Shown: positions 13,577 to 22,707 of the stretch, piece by piece
Position numbering within the stretch: the stretch's first letter is position 1
Layout of the letters: every line of letters begins with the position of its first letter
Assembly: GCA_046302855.1 (NCBI GenBank)
Contig: JBKCHH010000086.1
Location: 1 to 23,302 of the forward strand
Origin: JBKCHH01 sp046302855
GTDB lineage: Bacteria > Pseudomonadota > Alphaproteobacteria > Rickettsiales > UBA8987
Reading direction: 5' to 3'
Length of the DNA stretch: 23,302 nt
The notes under the pieces: generated by a model
What the model saw: only the letters and a program-made list of their open reading frames with translations
Told to the model about the DNA's origin: nothing
Databases searched by the model: none
Made by a program: the position numbers and the translations under genes

Positions 13577-14410
13577 ATGGATTATCTAGATAATTTAGAA
13601 CATCAATCGGTTTATATATTTCGCGAAATGTTCAACAAAATAAAAAATGTGGGCATGCTTTGGTCTTTTGGAAAAGACTCTACCGTTATGATTCACCTTG
13701 CCCGTAAGGCTTTTTTTGGCAAGATTCCCTTTCCGCTACTGCACTGCGATACTGAGCTTGAAATGGAAGAGGTCTATGCTTTTCGCGACAAATATGTGAA
13801 GGAGTGGAACATTAACTTTATTTCGCAAATCTGCCCTCCGCTTGAAACCACCGATTCTAGCCTGCCATCTAGTGCTAGAGTTGCTGCTAGAAAAACAGGT
13901 GGTTTAAAAGAGGCAATTGCAAAATACAAGTTCAACGGCATTGTAGCTGGCATTAGACGGGATGAAGAGGGAACCAGAGCCAAAGAACGCTACTTTTCCC
14001 CCCGCAATCTAGAGGGCAATTGGGATGTGAAAGATCAGCCACCAGAATTTTGGGATCAGTTTATGACTGATTTTCCACCACAAACCCACATTCGCATCCA
14101 CCCCCTTTTACACTGGACGGAGCTTGATGTGTGGCTTTACATAAAAAGAGAAAATATTCCCGTTGTTCCCCTATATTTCGCCAAACCTTACCACAAGTTT
14201 GATGGCAAAAACTATAATGGAGCCATGATGCGTTTTAGGTCTCTAGGCGAAAAGGGCATTACCTTCCCCTTACCTTCAAACGCCACTAATATTGATGAAA
14301 TTATCGAAGAACTTCGCCTTACCAAAGTTCCAGAAAGAAGTGGCCGCCCCATGGGTGCAGATGAAGACGAAGCCAGCTTCGAAAAGCTAAGAAGGGCTGG
14401 GTATATGTAA
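13577..14410 (+). CDS. cysD: CysD-like sulfate adenylyltransferase small subunit
   Basis: A 277-residue PAPS-reductase-fold protein with a PP-loop SFGKDST (30-36), LHCDTELEMEEVYAFRD, the GIRRDEEGTRAKER segment, HPLLHWTELDVWLYIKRENIP, LYFAKPYH, RFRSLGEKGITFPL and a C-terminal ERSGRPMGADEDEASFEKLR; the order and spacing follow CysD. CysD makes adenosine phosphosulfate from ATP and sulfate with the GTPase CysN. No cysN, cysC or cysH is adjacent; greA and ilvD flank it. The C-terminal ending differs from the classic ERQGRVID...GSMEKKKQEGYF. It may pair with a distant CysN or have another adenylation role. Confidence 0.78.
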   Translation: MDYLDNLEHQSVYIFREMFNKIKNVGMLWSFGKDSTVMIHLARKAFFGKIPFPLLHCDTELEMEEVYAFRDKYVKEWNINFISQICPPLETTDSSLPSSARVAARKTGGLKEAIAKYKFNGIVAGIRRDEEGTRAKERYFSPRNLEGNWDVKDQPPEFWDQFMTDFPPQTHIRIHPLLHWTELDVWLYIKRENIPVVPLYFAKPYHKFDGKNYNGAMMRFRSLGEKGITFPLPSNATNIDEIIEELRLTKVPERSGRPMGADEDEASFEKLRRAGYM

Positions 14411-14473
14411 GTTTTAAAAAAACTTATTTACCTAATTCCTTTTAATTCTATTATACCATAGCAATTAGAATTA
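14409..14473 (+). promoter_or_regulatory. cysD-ilvD intergenic region with hairpins and possible ilvD promoter
   Basis: A weak A/T-only hairpin AAGTTTT-AAA-AAAACTT (14409-14425) overlaps the cysD stop. A possible promoter is TTTACC (14427-14432), 16 bases, TATTAT (14449-14454). A perfect 7-base inverted repeat TAATTCT (14443-14449) / AGAATTA (14467-14473) ends two bases before the ilvD ATG and could hide the start. No Shine-Dalgarno is seen. Confidence 0.35.
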
Positions 14474-14475
14474 TT

Positions 14476-16143
14476 ATGAAAAAACAAAATTTACCTTCAA
14501 AAGAAGTAACCGTTGGCTACCAAAGGGCGCCGCACAGGGCGTTTTTATACTCTATGGGGCTTACGAAAGAGCAAATTTATCAGCCCCTTGTTGGCGTAGT
14601 TTCTACTTGGAATGAGGCTGCCCCTTGTAATATTGCATTAAAAAGGCAGGCAGAAATTGTAAAAAAAGGCGTTTCGGCTGAAAAGGGTACTCCTAGAGAA
14701 TTTTGCACCATTACCGTAACCGATGGCATTGCCATGGGGCATGAGGGGATGAAGTCTTCGCTTGTTTCGCGTGAGGTAATTGCAGATTCAGTTGAACTTA
14801 CTATGCGTGGCCACGCCTATGATGCCCTTGTTGGCGTTGCTGGGTGTGATAAATCTCTGCCTGGGCTAATGATGTCTATGGTTCGCCTAAATGTGCCATC
14901 TGTGTTCTTATATGGCGGTTCAATACTACCCGGTAATTATAAGGGCCAAGATGTAACAATAGTAGATGTATTTGAAGCTGTGGGCAGGGTTTCTGCCGGC
15001 AAAATGACAGAAGAAGAATTAGAAGAATTAGAAAAAATTGCATGTCCCTCAAGCGGTTCATGCGGGGGGCAGTTTACCGCCAATACTATGGCCTGTGTTA
15101 GTGAGGCTATTGGCCTAGCACTGCCCGGTTCAAGTGGAGCACCTGCACCATATGATAGCCGTGATAGCTTTGCCTTTGAAAGTGGTAGGGCGGTTATGAA
15201 CCTAATAGAAAAAAATATCCGCCCCAGAGATATTGTTACCAGAAAATCACTTGAAAATGCCTGTAGAATAGTTTCGGCAACTGGGGGTTCAACTAATACA
15301 GCCCTGCATCTACCAGCCATCGCAAGGGAATGCGGTATAAAGTTTGATATTTTTGATGTGGGTGAAATTTTTAAAAGCACCCCTTATATTGCAGATTTAA
15401 AACCAGGTGGCAGATATGTTGCCAAAGATTTATTTGAAGTGGGTGGAATTTCAGTAGTTATGAAAGAACTGTTAGATGCCGGCTATTTGCATGGTGATTG
15501 CCTAACCGTAACTGGCAAAACCATTGCCGAGAACTTAAAAAATGTAAAATTCCCCGAAAATCAAGATGTGGTCCGAAGGGTAAAAAATCCACTTTCCAAA
15601 ACCGGTGGCGTAGTAGTGTTAAAGGGCAATTTAGCAAAAGATGGTGCCATTGTGAAAGTGGCTGGCTTAAAGCACTTAACTCATAAAGGCCCCGCCCTAG
15701 TGTTTGATTGTGAGGAAGATGCCTTTGAAGCAGTATCACACAAAAAGTATAAAGAAGGTGATGTAATTGTTATTCGCTATGAAGGCCCAAAGGGTGGGCC
15801 CGGTATGCGTGAAATGCTTTCTACCACCGCAGCTTTAAGTGGGCAAGGGGTAGCCAATGTTGCCCTAATTACCGATGGTAGATTTAGCGGTGGCACGCGC
15901 GGGCTTTGTATTGGCCATGTATCACCCGAAGCGCAAGTGGGCGGTGAAATTGCCCTAATAAAAAACGGTGATATTATAGAAATAGATTCAAACAAAGGCA
16001 CTATAAATGTTAATGTTACAGATGCCGAATTTGAAAAAAGAAGAAAAGGCTGGAGAGAAAAAGAAATTCCATTCAAAAAAGGCGCCCTAGCAAAATACGC
16101 AAAACTAGTTGGCAGTGCAAAGGATGGCGCGGTTACTAGTTAG
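14476..16143 (+). CDS. ilvD: Dihydroxy-acid dehydratase
   Basis: A 555-residue enzyme of the IlvD/Edd family that makes 2-keto acids from 2,3-dihydroxy acids, the third common step of isoleucine and valine synthesis. Fe-S ligands are seen at C51 (NEAAPCNIAL), C124 (GVAGCDKSLPG) and C196 (CPSSGSCGGQFTANTM), the three-Cys pattern of [2Fe-2S] enzymes. Other marks are TVTDGIAMGHEGM, VSATGGSTNTALHLPAIA, GPKGGPGMREM and LITDGRFSGGTRG. The complete ILV-type motifs and length favour ilvD over the sugar-acid dehydratase Edd. It stands alone without ilvB/C/E. It is convergent with lptE, with 84 bases between that show no clear terminator. Confidence 0.95.
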   Translation: MKKQNLPSKEVTVGYQRAPHRAFLYSMGLTKEQIYQPLVGVVSTWNEAAPCNIALKRQAEIVKKGVSAEKGTPREFCTITVTDGIAMGHEGMKSSLVSREVIADSVELTMRGHAYDALVGVAGCDKSLPGLMMSMVRLNVPSVFLYGGSILPGNYKGQDVTIVDVFEAVGRVSAGKMTEEELEELEKIACPSSGSCGGQFTANTMACVSEAIGLALPGSSGAPAPYDSRDSFAFESGRAVMNLIEKNIRPRDIVTRKSLENACRIVSATGGSTNTALHLPAIARECGIKFDIFDVGEIFKSTPYIADLKPGGRYVAKDLFEVGGISVVMKELLDAGYLHGDCLTVTGKTIAENLKNVKFPENQDVVRRVKNPLSKTGGVVVLKGNLAKDGAIVKVAGLKHLTHKGPALVFDCEEDAFEAVSHKKYKEGDVIVIRYEGPKGGPGMREMLSTTAALSGQGVANVALITDGRFSGGTRGLCIGHVSPEAQVGGEIALIKNGDIIEIDSNKGTINVNVTDAEFEKRRKGWREKEIPFKKGALAKYAKLVGSAKDGAVTS

Positions 16144-16227
16144 AAGAAAAATAAACTTTACTTCTTTTGGGATTATTTAGCAGAATTTGCTGGCTTGGTT
16201 GTGGAAGGCTTTTAAGAAGATTTGCTA

Positions 16228-16851
16228 TTATTTGTTATTGGTGGTGGGCATTGCTTCTTTTGGCTCTTCTTCTTTAATAATTTCTTTTACCTTATGAGTT
16301 TTTGCAAAGTGGATGGTTAGTCTTGTGGTAATGTCTGATGCTATTTCGTTCATAATTTTCTCCAAAGCATCTTCTTCCGCCGCATAGGTGGCGAAATCAG
16401 ACACGCCCTTATCATAAGAGCCAGAAATTTTAGAGGCACCACTGGTAATTTCTTTTTTATTAGAGTTATTAATTAACTTGTAGCTTGCGGTTACATCCAT
16501 TTTATACCTTCTAATTTCACGCGTGGTTTTAATGGCAGAGGCAATTAGGTTTTTGGTAATGGTAATGTTAAGAGTATATTTTTTGGTTGGATTTTCTACC
16601 AATGGATCAAAGCGGTTTTTTAGCTCATTTTCCAAAATTCTACCTTGGCGACCATAATTAACGGAGGCAACATCAATTTGCAAAAACTCTTCCTTAATGG
16701 CGGGGTATTTATAGTAATCTTCTATATAGTTGCTTTTTTGGGCAGAAGAGACATCTGCTGAGCCAGATGGCAAGCGGTAGGCTGGCTGAAAGCCACAAGA
16801 GGCTATAGTAATGCTAACCAATAACAATATTAACAATTTTGCCCTTAACAT
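16228..16851 (-). CDS. lptE: LptE-type LPS-assembly lipoprotein
   Basis: A 207-residue lipoprotein. The signal peptide (LLILLLVSITIASC) ends in the lipobox IASC with C19 as the lipidated residue, then GFQPAYRL, the usual start of mature LptE. The central part has the LptE-like segment GRQGRILENELKNRFDPL, followed by ITITKNLIASAIKTTREIRRYKM. LptE plugs the LptD barrel that puts LPS into the outer membrane. The C-terminal tail is Lys/Glu-rich. The ATG lies inside the last codons of leuS (38-base overlap), the leuS-lptE order typical of alphaproteobacteria. holA, often next, is not here. Low sequence conservation of the family is offset by context. Confidence 0.82.
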   Translation of the reverse strand: MLRAKLLILLLVSITIASCGFQPAYRLPSGSADVSSAQKSNYIEDYYKYPAIKEEFLQIDVASVNYGRQGRILENELKNRFDPLVENPTKKYTLNITITKNLIASAIKTTREIRRYKMDVTASYKLINNSNKKEITSGASKISGSYDKGVSDFATYAAEEDALEKIMNEIASDITTRLTIHFAKTHKVKEIIKEEEPKEAMPTTNNK

Positions 16852-19300
16852 AAATTATCTTGATAATTTTTTTGTTTTCTAAAAATTTACCCACATTTTC
16901 CTGTAGGATAGCTTTATTCTTAACAGCTTCTTCTTCCTCATCAAGATTTATTTTTATGTCCCCCCTTAACTTGCCATTTACCTGCACGCCAATTGTTATT
17001 TCTTCTTGCTTGATATAAGCCTCATCATATTCTGGCCAAAAATTTTCAGCAAGAATTTTTGAGGAGCCAGTTTTCTGCCACAGCTCTTCGGTAAGGTGGG
17101 GAATAAATGGGTTAAGTAGCCTTATGATAGTTAAAATTCCAAATTTAAATAGAGCTTGGCTTGCTTCCACATCTTCCACGCTATTGGTTAGTTCCCTAAT
17201 TCTAGCTATTGCCTTGTTGAAGTGATAATTTTCTATATCTTCACCCACAAACTTGATGGTTTGATGAATTTTTTTGTAAACCAGTAGCTCTTTTTCGTTT
17301 AGCTGGTTTATTTTTAGTTCTTGCTTAAAGTTGGTAGCCTTATCTGCCAACCTTTCTATTCTATCTAGATATTTTTTTACGCCATTTACGCCGGCATCGC
17401 TCCATTCTAAATCTCTATCTGGGGGGGAATCGGATAGCATAAAAAACCTTGCCGTATCTGCCCCATATTTGCTTATTATATAGACAGGGTCAACCGTATT
17501 ACATTTAGATTTGCTCATTTTTTCTAGCTTGCCAACTATAATTTTTTCACCTGTTTCTTTATGGAAGTAATTTTCCCCCTCTCTCCTTACCTCTTCTGGG
17601 TATAGCCAGTTGCCCTTATTATCTTTAAAGGTAATGTGAGTAACCATACCTTGCGTTAAAAGCCCCTCGAAAGGTTCTTCAAAATTAATAAATCCGCATT
17701 CTTTTAAGGCTCTGCAAAAAAATCTGGAGTATAAAAGATGTAGCACCGCATGTTCAACCCCGCCAATATACTTGTTTACTGGAAGCAATTTTGCAGAGTT
17801 GGGGAAGGGATTGTTTAAATCAATTTTTTCCCCTTCCGCGAAGCGAAGAAAATACCAAGAGGATTCAAAAAAAGTATCGAAAGTATCTGTTTCCCTTTCT
17901 GCCTTGCCATTGCATTTTGGGCAGTTGGTATGTTTCCAAGTGGGGTGATTAAACAAGGGATTGCCAGATTTAGAAAAATCCACATCTTTAGGCAGTTTTA
18001 CTGGCAAATCTTTTGCTAAAACTGGAACCACGCCACATTTTGTGCAGTAGATTATAGGAATTGGTGTTCCCCAATATCTTTGCCTTGAAATTCCCCAGTC
18101 TTTAAGGCGATAGGTGGTTTTTCCCACCCCCTTTTTTAGCCTTTCTAGCTCTTTTATGGCTGTTTTTTTTGCCTCTTCTACGGCTAAACCATCTAAAAAT
18201 TTAGAATCAAAAATAACACCATTTTCATCCACAACTTTTTTTATGGGTAGATTATATTTTGTGGCAAAGGCAAGGTCTCTTTCATCATGGGCGGGGCAAC
18301 CAAAAATAGCACCAGTGCCGTAATCTATTAGAACAAAATTGGCTATATAAAGGGCGAGAGTTTTTGTATTATCAAATGGGTGAATAACCTTTATTCCCGT
18401 ATCAAACCCTTCTTTTTCTGCCTTTTCGATATTTTCTACTGCCGTGCCGAGCGCCTCACACTTTTTAATAAATTCCCCTACCTTTTGGTTTTTTTTAGAG
18501 AGTTCTTGCGATATTTTATGCTGGGGAGAAATGGCACAAAAACTTGCCCCAAACAAGGTTTCTGGGCGGGTAGTAAAAACTAATAAATCTTCTTCCTTAC
18601 CCCCACTAATTGAAAATTTTATCAATGCCCCTTCTGATTTTCCAATCCATTTTTCTTGCATGGTCTTAACCTTTTCTGGCCAATGGTTTAGAGTTTTTAA
18701 ACCAGCCAGCAGGCTTTCACTAAAATCGGTAATTTTTAAAAACCATTGATTTAGGGTTTTTTGCTCAACTACCGCCCCACTTCGCCAGCCCTTGCCATTA
18801 ATTACCTGCTCATTAGCAAGAACGGTATTATCAACCGGATCCCAATTCACCCTAGCTTCTTTTCTATAGGCTATGCCTTTTTTGTAGAAATCGATAAATA
18901 GTTTTTGTTCAATTTTATAATATTCTGGGTCGCAAGTGGCTATTTCCCTATCCCAATCGTAAGAAAGCCCCATGCTTTTAAGCTCCGCCTTCATATTTTT
19001 TATATTTTCATAAGTCCATTTTTCTGGATGGATATTTTTTTTGATAGCAGCATTTTCCGCTGGCAAACCAAAGGCATCCCACCCCATGGGGTGAAGAACA
19101 TTAAAGCCCTGCTGTTTTTTAAAGCGCGCCACTACATCGCCAATGGCATAGTTTCTTACATGCCCCATATGAATTTTGCCACTGGGGTAGGGGAACATTT
19201 CAAGCACATAATATTTAGGTTGTTGAGAGTTGTTTTTTAGCTTAAAACAGCCCTCATCTTCCCAAATCTTCTGCCACTTTTCTTCTATATTTTTGACCAT
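16814..19300 (-). CDS. leuS: Leucyl-tRNA synthetase
   Basis: A class I synthetase of 828 residues. It has HIGH as HMGH (44-47), MGWDAFGLPAENAA, a CP1 editing domain (about 225-400) with TTRPETLFG and GCPAHDERD, WGISRQRYWGTPIP, a zinc-binding-type set C418/C421 and C459/C462, KMSKS (593-597), and the C-terminal VQVNGKLRG motif. Both catalytic and editing motifs are complete. It lies three bases after the sensor kinase gene and overlaps lptE, so the three share one transcript. Confidence 0.95.
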   Translation of the reverse strand: MVKNIEEKWQKIWEDEGCFKLKNNSQQPKYYVLEMFPYPSGKIHMGHVRNYAIGDVVARFKKQQGFNVLHPMGWDAFGLPAENAAIKKNIHPEKWTYENIKNMKAELKSMGLSYDWDREIATCDPEYYKIEQKLFIDFYKKGIAYRKEARVNWDPVDNTVLANEQVINGKGWRSGAVVEQKTLNQWFLKITDFSESLLAGLKTLNHWPEKVKTMQEKWIGKSEGALIKFSISGGKEEDLLVFTTRPETLFGASFCAISPQHKISQELSKKNQKVGEFIKKCEALGTAVENIEKAEKEGFDTGIKVIHPFDNTKTLALYIANFVLIDYGTGAIFGCPAHDERDLAFATKYNLPIKKVVDENGVIFDSKFLDGLAVEEAKKTAIKELERLKKGVGKTTYRLKDWGISRQRYWGTPIPIIYCTKCGVVPVLAKDLPVKLPKDVDFSKSGNPLFNHPTWKHTNCPKCNGKAERETDTFDTFFESSWYFLRFAEGEKIDLNNPFPNSAKLLPVNKYIGGVEHAVLHLLYSRFFCRALKECGFINFEEPFEGLLTQGMVTHITFKDNKGNWLYPEEVRREGENYFHKETGEKIIVGKLEKMSKSKCNTVDPVYIISKYGADTARFFMLSDSPPDRDLEWSDAGVNGVKKYLDRIERLADKATNFKQELKINQLNEKELLVYKKIHQTIKFVGEDIENYHFNKAIARIRELTNSVEDVEASQALFKFGILTIIRLLNPFIPHLTEELWQKTGSSKILAENFWPEYDEAYIKQEEITIGVQVNGKLRGDIKINLDEEEEAVKNKAILQENVGKFLENKKIIKIIYVKGKIVNIVIG

Positions 19301-19303
19301 AAC

Positions 19304-21121
19304 TTAAGAATGAATAACTCCAGATGGCTTTACCTGCGACCATAATATGCGGTAAGCTGGCACTAGAATTGTTACCTTTGTTCCAATATTTTTGCTACTT
19401 TGAATTATAAACTTGCCATCGTGAAGTTCAACTAGCATTTTAGAAAGGGGCAAACCAATACCAGTGCCCCTGTTGGCAATATCTTTGTGAACCTGCCCAA
19501 AGGTGGTGAGGGAGGTTTTTACCTCATCTTCGCTCATCCCCACCCCTGTGTCTGAAACCTCTAACAGAAGCTCACCTTTGGTATTGGTATTGGCGGTAAT
19601 TTTAATTATCCCATCGCTAGAGGTAAATTTGGCAGAGTTAGAAATTAAATTTAACAGCACCTGCTTAATTTTTCTTTTATCCACAAAAATATCTGGGATT
19701 GATTCTGGAAGCTCTACAATAATTTCTGGCAATTTGCTCTCTTTACCAGATAGACCATTTTTTACGGTGCGTTTTTTTTCACCAAAAATTCTAAGAGTAT
19801 CTGCCACTAGCTCTTTAATTCCTATCTGTTCAGGGAAAAGCTCAATTTTACCAGCCTCCCCCTTGGCAAAAAGTAAAATATCGTTAATAAGGGAAAGCAA
19901 ATGCTGGCCACAATAAGAGATATCATTAATCCTTTCCTTTTGCTTATCATTTAACTGCCCCAAATAGCCAGTTGCCATCATATCTGAAAAGCCAATTACC
20001 GCGTTAAGTGGCGTTCTTAGCTCATGGCTCATATTGGTAAGAAAATCAGATTTTGCTTGGCTAGCAAAAAGGGCTGCCATTTCAGATGCCTTTGCCTTGT
20101 TAAACTGCTTCAACATAATTACTGAAAAAACACAGCTGATAATAACAAACAGCACAAAGAAAGAGAAATAAAGAACCGTTCCCCCAACCTCTTTATGCCA
20201 GTTTTTATAAATTTCTTTTTGCGGATAAATAACTGAAACCAGCAAGCCAAAATTATCTATTTTAAATAGAGAAATCAACTGTTTGCTTTTTTCATTACTA
20301 ACTGAGGCAATTTCTAACTTATTGATTTCAAATGCTTCTTTTTTAGAATCATAAAACTTCTTTAAAATTACATCAATATCTGAATATTTGCTGTTTATGT
20401 TTAACACGGAAGAAAGGTCAGAGTTAAAAATTAGCATTTTACTTTCGCTATCTAACCCCTTTAGAGATTTGAAAAATTCAGCAATATAGGCACTTTTAAT
20501 ACCAGCCAACACCACCCCACCAAAGCTACCATCTGGTTTGTTAATCCTTCTTGAAATTACTACATAAGAAACCACCTTATCGAACTTAAAATCATTTTCA
20601 TATTCCCTAAAAACACTTATGTGGAAAATAAGGTCAGGGTTTTCTTTGTGTATGGCGAAATGCTCGAAATTTTCAATATTCTCCCCCTCGAAAAAAGAAA
20701 GCATGGAGTCATCTTTTTTTGAAGCGACCCTAACCTTGCCCGCTTCATCAATAAACACAATACCAGAAATGCTTGGCGTTTCTTTTAACCAATTATCAAA
20801 ACTATTCTGTAGGTTTTTAAGATTGGATAGGGTGAAGGAAGAGTAATTGTGCGAAATTTCACTCCTTAGAATAATATCGGCATTTAAGATAGACTGGCGA
20901 ACATGCTCCGCCATTATATAGGTGATGCTGTGCAAAGATGCTTTTGAGTTCTCAAGGGCATTTTCTTTTGATTCTTTGGCTCTAAACAATAGAATAAAAA
21001 AGGCAATTAGCACCACCGCCACCCCTATTGAAATTATGCTATTTACCAGCAATTTAAGGCGAAAGTTTTTGCCAGAAAAGGTATCATTAAAGGTTTTTTC
21101 AAAAAAATTTTCTATACTCAC
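19304..21121 (-). CDS. Membrane sensor histidine kinase, PleC/DivJ/PdhS-like
   Basis: A 605-residue kinase. TM1 is about residues 25-46, then a periplasmic double-Cache-like sensor (about 50-310; GIVFIDEAGKVRVAS, then RINKPDGSFGGVVLAGI), TM2 about 314-337, and the kinase core. HisKA has H366 in FLTNMSHELRTPLNAVIGF; the ATPase domain has N491/N495 (LLNLISNSAKF), DTGVGM (524-529) and RGTGIGL (551-557). There is no receiver. The segment after the His, with GYLGQLNDKQKERINDI, resembles the DivK kinases and phosphatases PleC, DivJ and PdhS. With divK and pleD in the same window it is a candidate partner, but the family is large and this is inference. It is first in the operon with leuS and lptE, and divergent from comM. 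Confidence 0.82.
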   Translation of the reverse strand: MSIENFFEKTFNDTFSGKNFRLKLLVNSIISIGVAVVLIAFFILLFRAKESKENALENSKASLHSITYIMAEHVRQSILNADIILRSEISHNYSSFTLSNLKNLQNSFDNWLKETPSISGIVFIDEAGKVRVASKKDDSMLSFFEGENIENFEHFAIHKENPDLIFHISVFREYENDFKFDKVVSYVVISRRINKPDGSFGGVVLAGIKSAYIAEFFKSLKGLDSESKMLIFNSDLSSVLNINSKYSDIDVILKKFYDSKKEAFEINKLEIASVSNEKSKQLISLFKIDNFGLLVSVIYPQKEIYKNWHKEVGGTVLYFSFFVLFVIISCVFSVIMLKQFNKAKASEMAALFASQAKSDFLTNMSHELRTPLNAVIGFSDMMATGYLGQLNDKQKERINDISYCGQHLLSLINDILLFAKGEAGKIELFPEQIGIKELVADTLRIFGEKKRTVKNGLSGKESKLPEIIVELPESIPDIFVDKRKIKQVLLNLISNSAKFTSSDGIIKITANTNTKGELLLEVSDTGVGMSEDEVKTSLTTFGQVHKDIANRGTGIGLPLSKMLVELHDGKFIIQSSKNIGTKVTILVPAYRILWSQVKPSGVIHS

Positions 21122-21176
21122 TTTTAAATTTTGTTATATATTGCTGTAAATACTTTTTAATTACAGGGGGTTTTAC

Positions 21177-22688
21177 TTGGTTGCAAGCGTAAATACAGTA
21201 TCTTTTTTGGGATTAGAGAGCAATTTGATAGATGTGCAGGTGCATTTTTCATCAGGCCTGCCATCCTTTAAAATTGTTGGTTTGCCAGATAAAACAGTAA
21301 ATGAATCTAAAGAAAGGGTTCGCTCTGCCCTATCTTCCATGGGGCTTTCTTTCCCTGCCAAAAGAATTACTGTGAATCTTTCCCCAGCAGATTCCCTAAA
21401 AGAAGGCACCCATTACGATTTGCCAATTGCTATTGGGCTTCTTATCGAAATGGAAATTTTACCAAAGGAAGAACTGCTTGGCTACCTAGTTTTAGGGGAA
21501 CTTAGCCTTGATGGCAAAATTGTGGCAGTAAATGGCATTTTGCCTGCCAGTATGTTTGCCAACCAAATGGATTTAGGGATTATAATTCCAAAGGAAAATT
21601 ATCTTGAGGCAAAACTTTCTGGCTTAAAAAACATTCTGCCCACACAAGATTTACTGCAGATTATAAACCATTTTAAAGGCTCGCAAATTGTAATTGAAGA
21701 AAGGGAAGTTAATATTGTTCCCCCAAAATATCCAGATTTAAAAGAAATTAAGGGGCAGGAGGAGGCAAAAAGAGCCTTAGAAATATGTGCCAGTGGCAAT
21801 CACAATATGTTAATGGTGGGTCCCCCAGGGAGTGGAAAATCAATGCTGGCAGAAAGATTGCCCGGTATTTTGCCAGAACTGGAAGTTAAAGAAATTCTTG
21901 AAGTTATGGTTATAAACTCAATAGCTGGCAACTTGCGGGAAAATAATATTAGGGGTGGAATAAACTTTGCTAGGCCCTTTCGCTCACCCCATCATAACTG
22001 CTCTATGCCAGCCTTAGTGGGTGGGGGGTCTAAGGCAAAACCGGGTGAAATAACTCTTGCCCATAGAGGGGTGCTATTTTTAGATGAGCTGGCAGAATTT
22101 TCTACCCAAACCTTAGATAGTTTACGCCAACCCATTGAAACAAAAAAGGTAACAGTGGCAAGGGTGCAATCGCACATTACCTACCCCGCTAATTTTCAGT
22201 TAGTTTCAGCCATGAACCCTTGTAAGTGTGGCTATTTAGGAGCAAATGATAAGGAATGTTCACGCGCACCCAAATGTGGGCAGGAATACCAATCAAAAAT
22301 TTCTGGCCCATTACTAGATAGGTTTGATATTTTCTTTGAAATCCCACACCTTTCCACTAAAGAAATTCTATCTGCTAAGGAGGGCGAAGATTCTGCCCAG
22401 ATAAGAAATAGAGTGCTAAAAACAAGGCTAATTCAAAAGGAAAGATACAAAAATGAAGGCATATATACCAATAACGAAATGAATAATGAGCTAATTGCCA
22501 AGTTCTGCCTTCTAGAAAAGCCAGCCGAAGACTATCTAGATAAGGCACTGGACAAGCTAAAACTTTCAATGCGGGGCTACAATAGGGTTTTAAAGCTAGC
22601 TAGAACCATAGCAGATATAGACCAAAGCGACATAATAAACAAAGAACATATCGCCGAAAGTTTAGGCTACAGAAGAATGAACTATTGA
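21177..22688 (+). CDS. comM: YifB/ComM-family AAA+ ATPase (magnesium-chelatase-like)
   Basis: A 503-residue protein. The N-terminal Lon-type S5 fold has SFLGLESNLIDVQVHFSSGL, FKIVGLPDKTVNESKERVR and RITVNLSPADSLKEG. The AAA+ domain follows with Walker A GPPGSGKS (215-222), Walker B LFLDELAEF, and the Cys cluster MNPCKCGYLG...CSRAPKCG typical of the family. ComM is a hexameric helicase that aids branch migration during natural transformation; most homologues are in species of unknown competence. The start is TTG at 21177, supported by AGGGGG at 21165-21170 and by the family's MVA-x-V start. It is divergent from the sensor kinase over 55 bases. Confidence 0.9.
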   Translation: MVASVNTVSFLGLESNLIDVQVHFSSGLPSFKIVGLPDKTVNESKERVRSALSSMGLSFPAKRITVNLSPADSLKEGTHYDLPIAIGLLIEMEILPKEELLGYLVLGELSLDGKIVAVNGILPASMFANQMDLGIIIPKENYLEAKLSGLKNILPTQDLLQIINHFKGSQIVIEEREVNIVPPKYPDLKEIKGQEEAKRALEICASGNHNMLMVGPPGSGKSMLAERLPGILPELEVKEILEVMVINSIAGNLRENNIRGGINFARPFRSPHHNCSMPALVGGGSKAKPGEITLAHRGVLFLDELAEFSTQTLDSLRQPIETKKVTVARVQSHITYPANFQLVSAMNPCKCGYLGANDKECSRAPKCGQEYQSKISGPLLDRFDIFFEIPHLSTKEILSAKEGEDSAQIRNRVLKTRLIQKERYKNEGIYTNNEMNNELIAKFCLLEKPAEDYLDKALDKLKLSMRGYNRVLKLARTIADIDQSDIINKEHIAESLGYRRMNY

Positions 22689-22707
22689 GGTAGTGTATAT
22701 TACCAAT

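Noticed and set aside
11051..14475. CtrA boxes (TTAA-N7-TTAA) in the intergenic regions
   Set aside because: Read by eye, none of the gaps in this part, nor those upstream of cckA and of the sensor kinase, has a proper pair of half-sites at the right spacing.
14937..15380. 147-residue antisense ORF in ilvD, and similar long antisense frames in pleD, lolC, cckA and leuS
   Set aside because: They lie wholly within well-supported genes, have no ribosome sites and no family motifs, and are shadows of codon bias.
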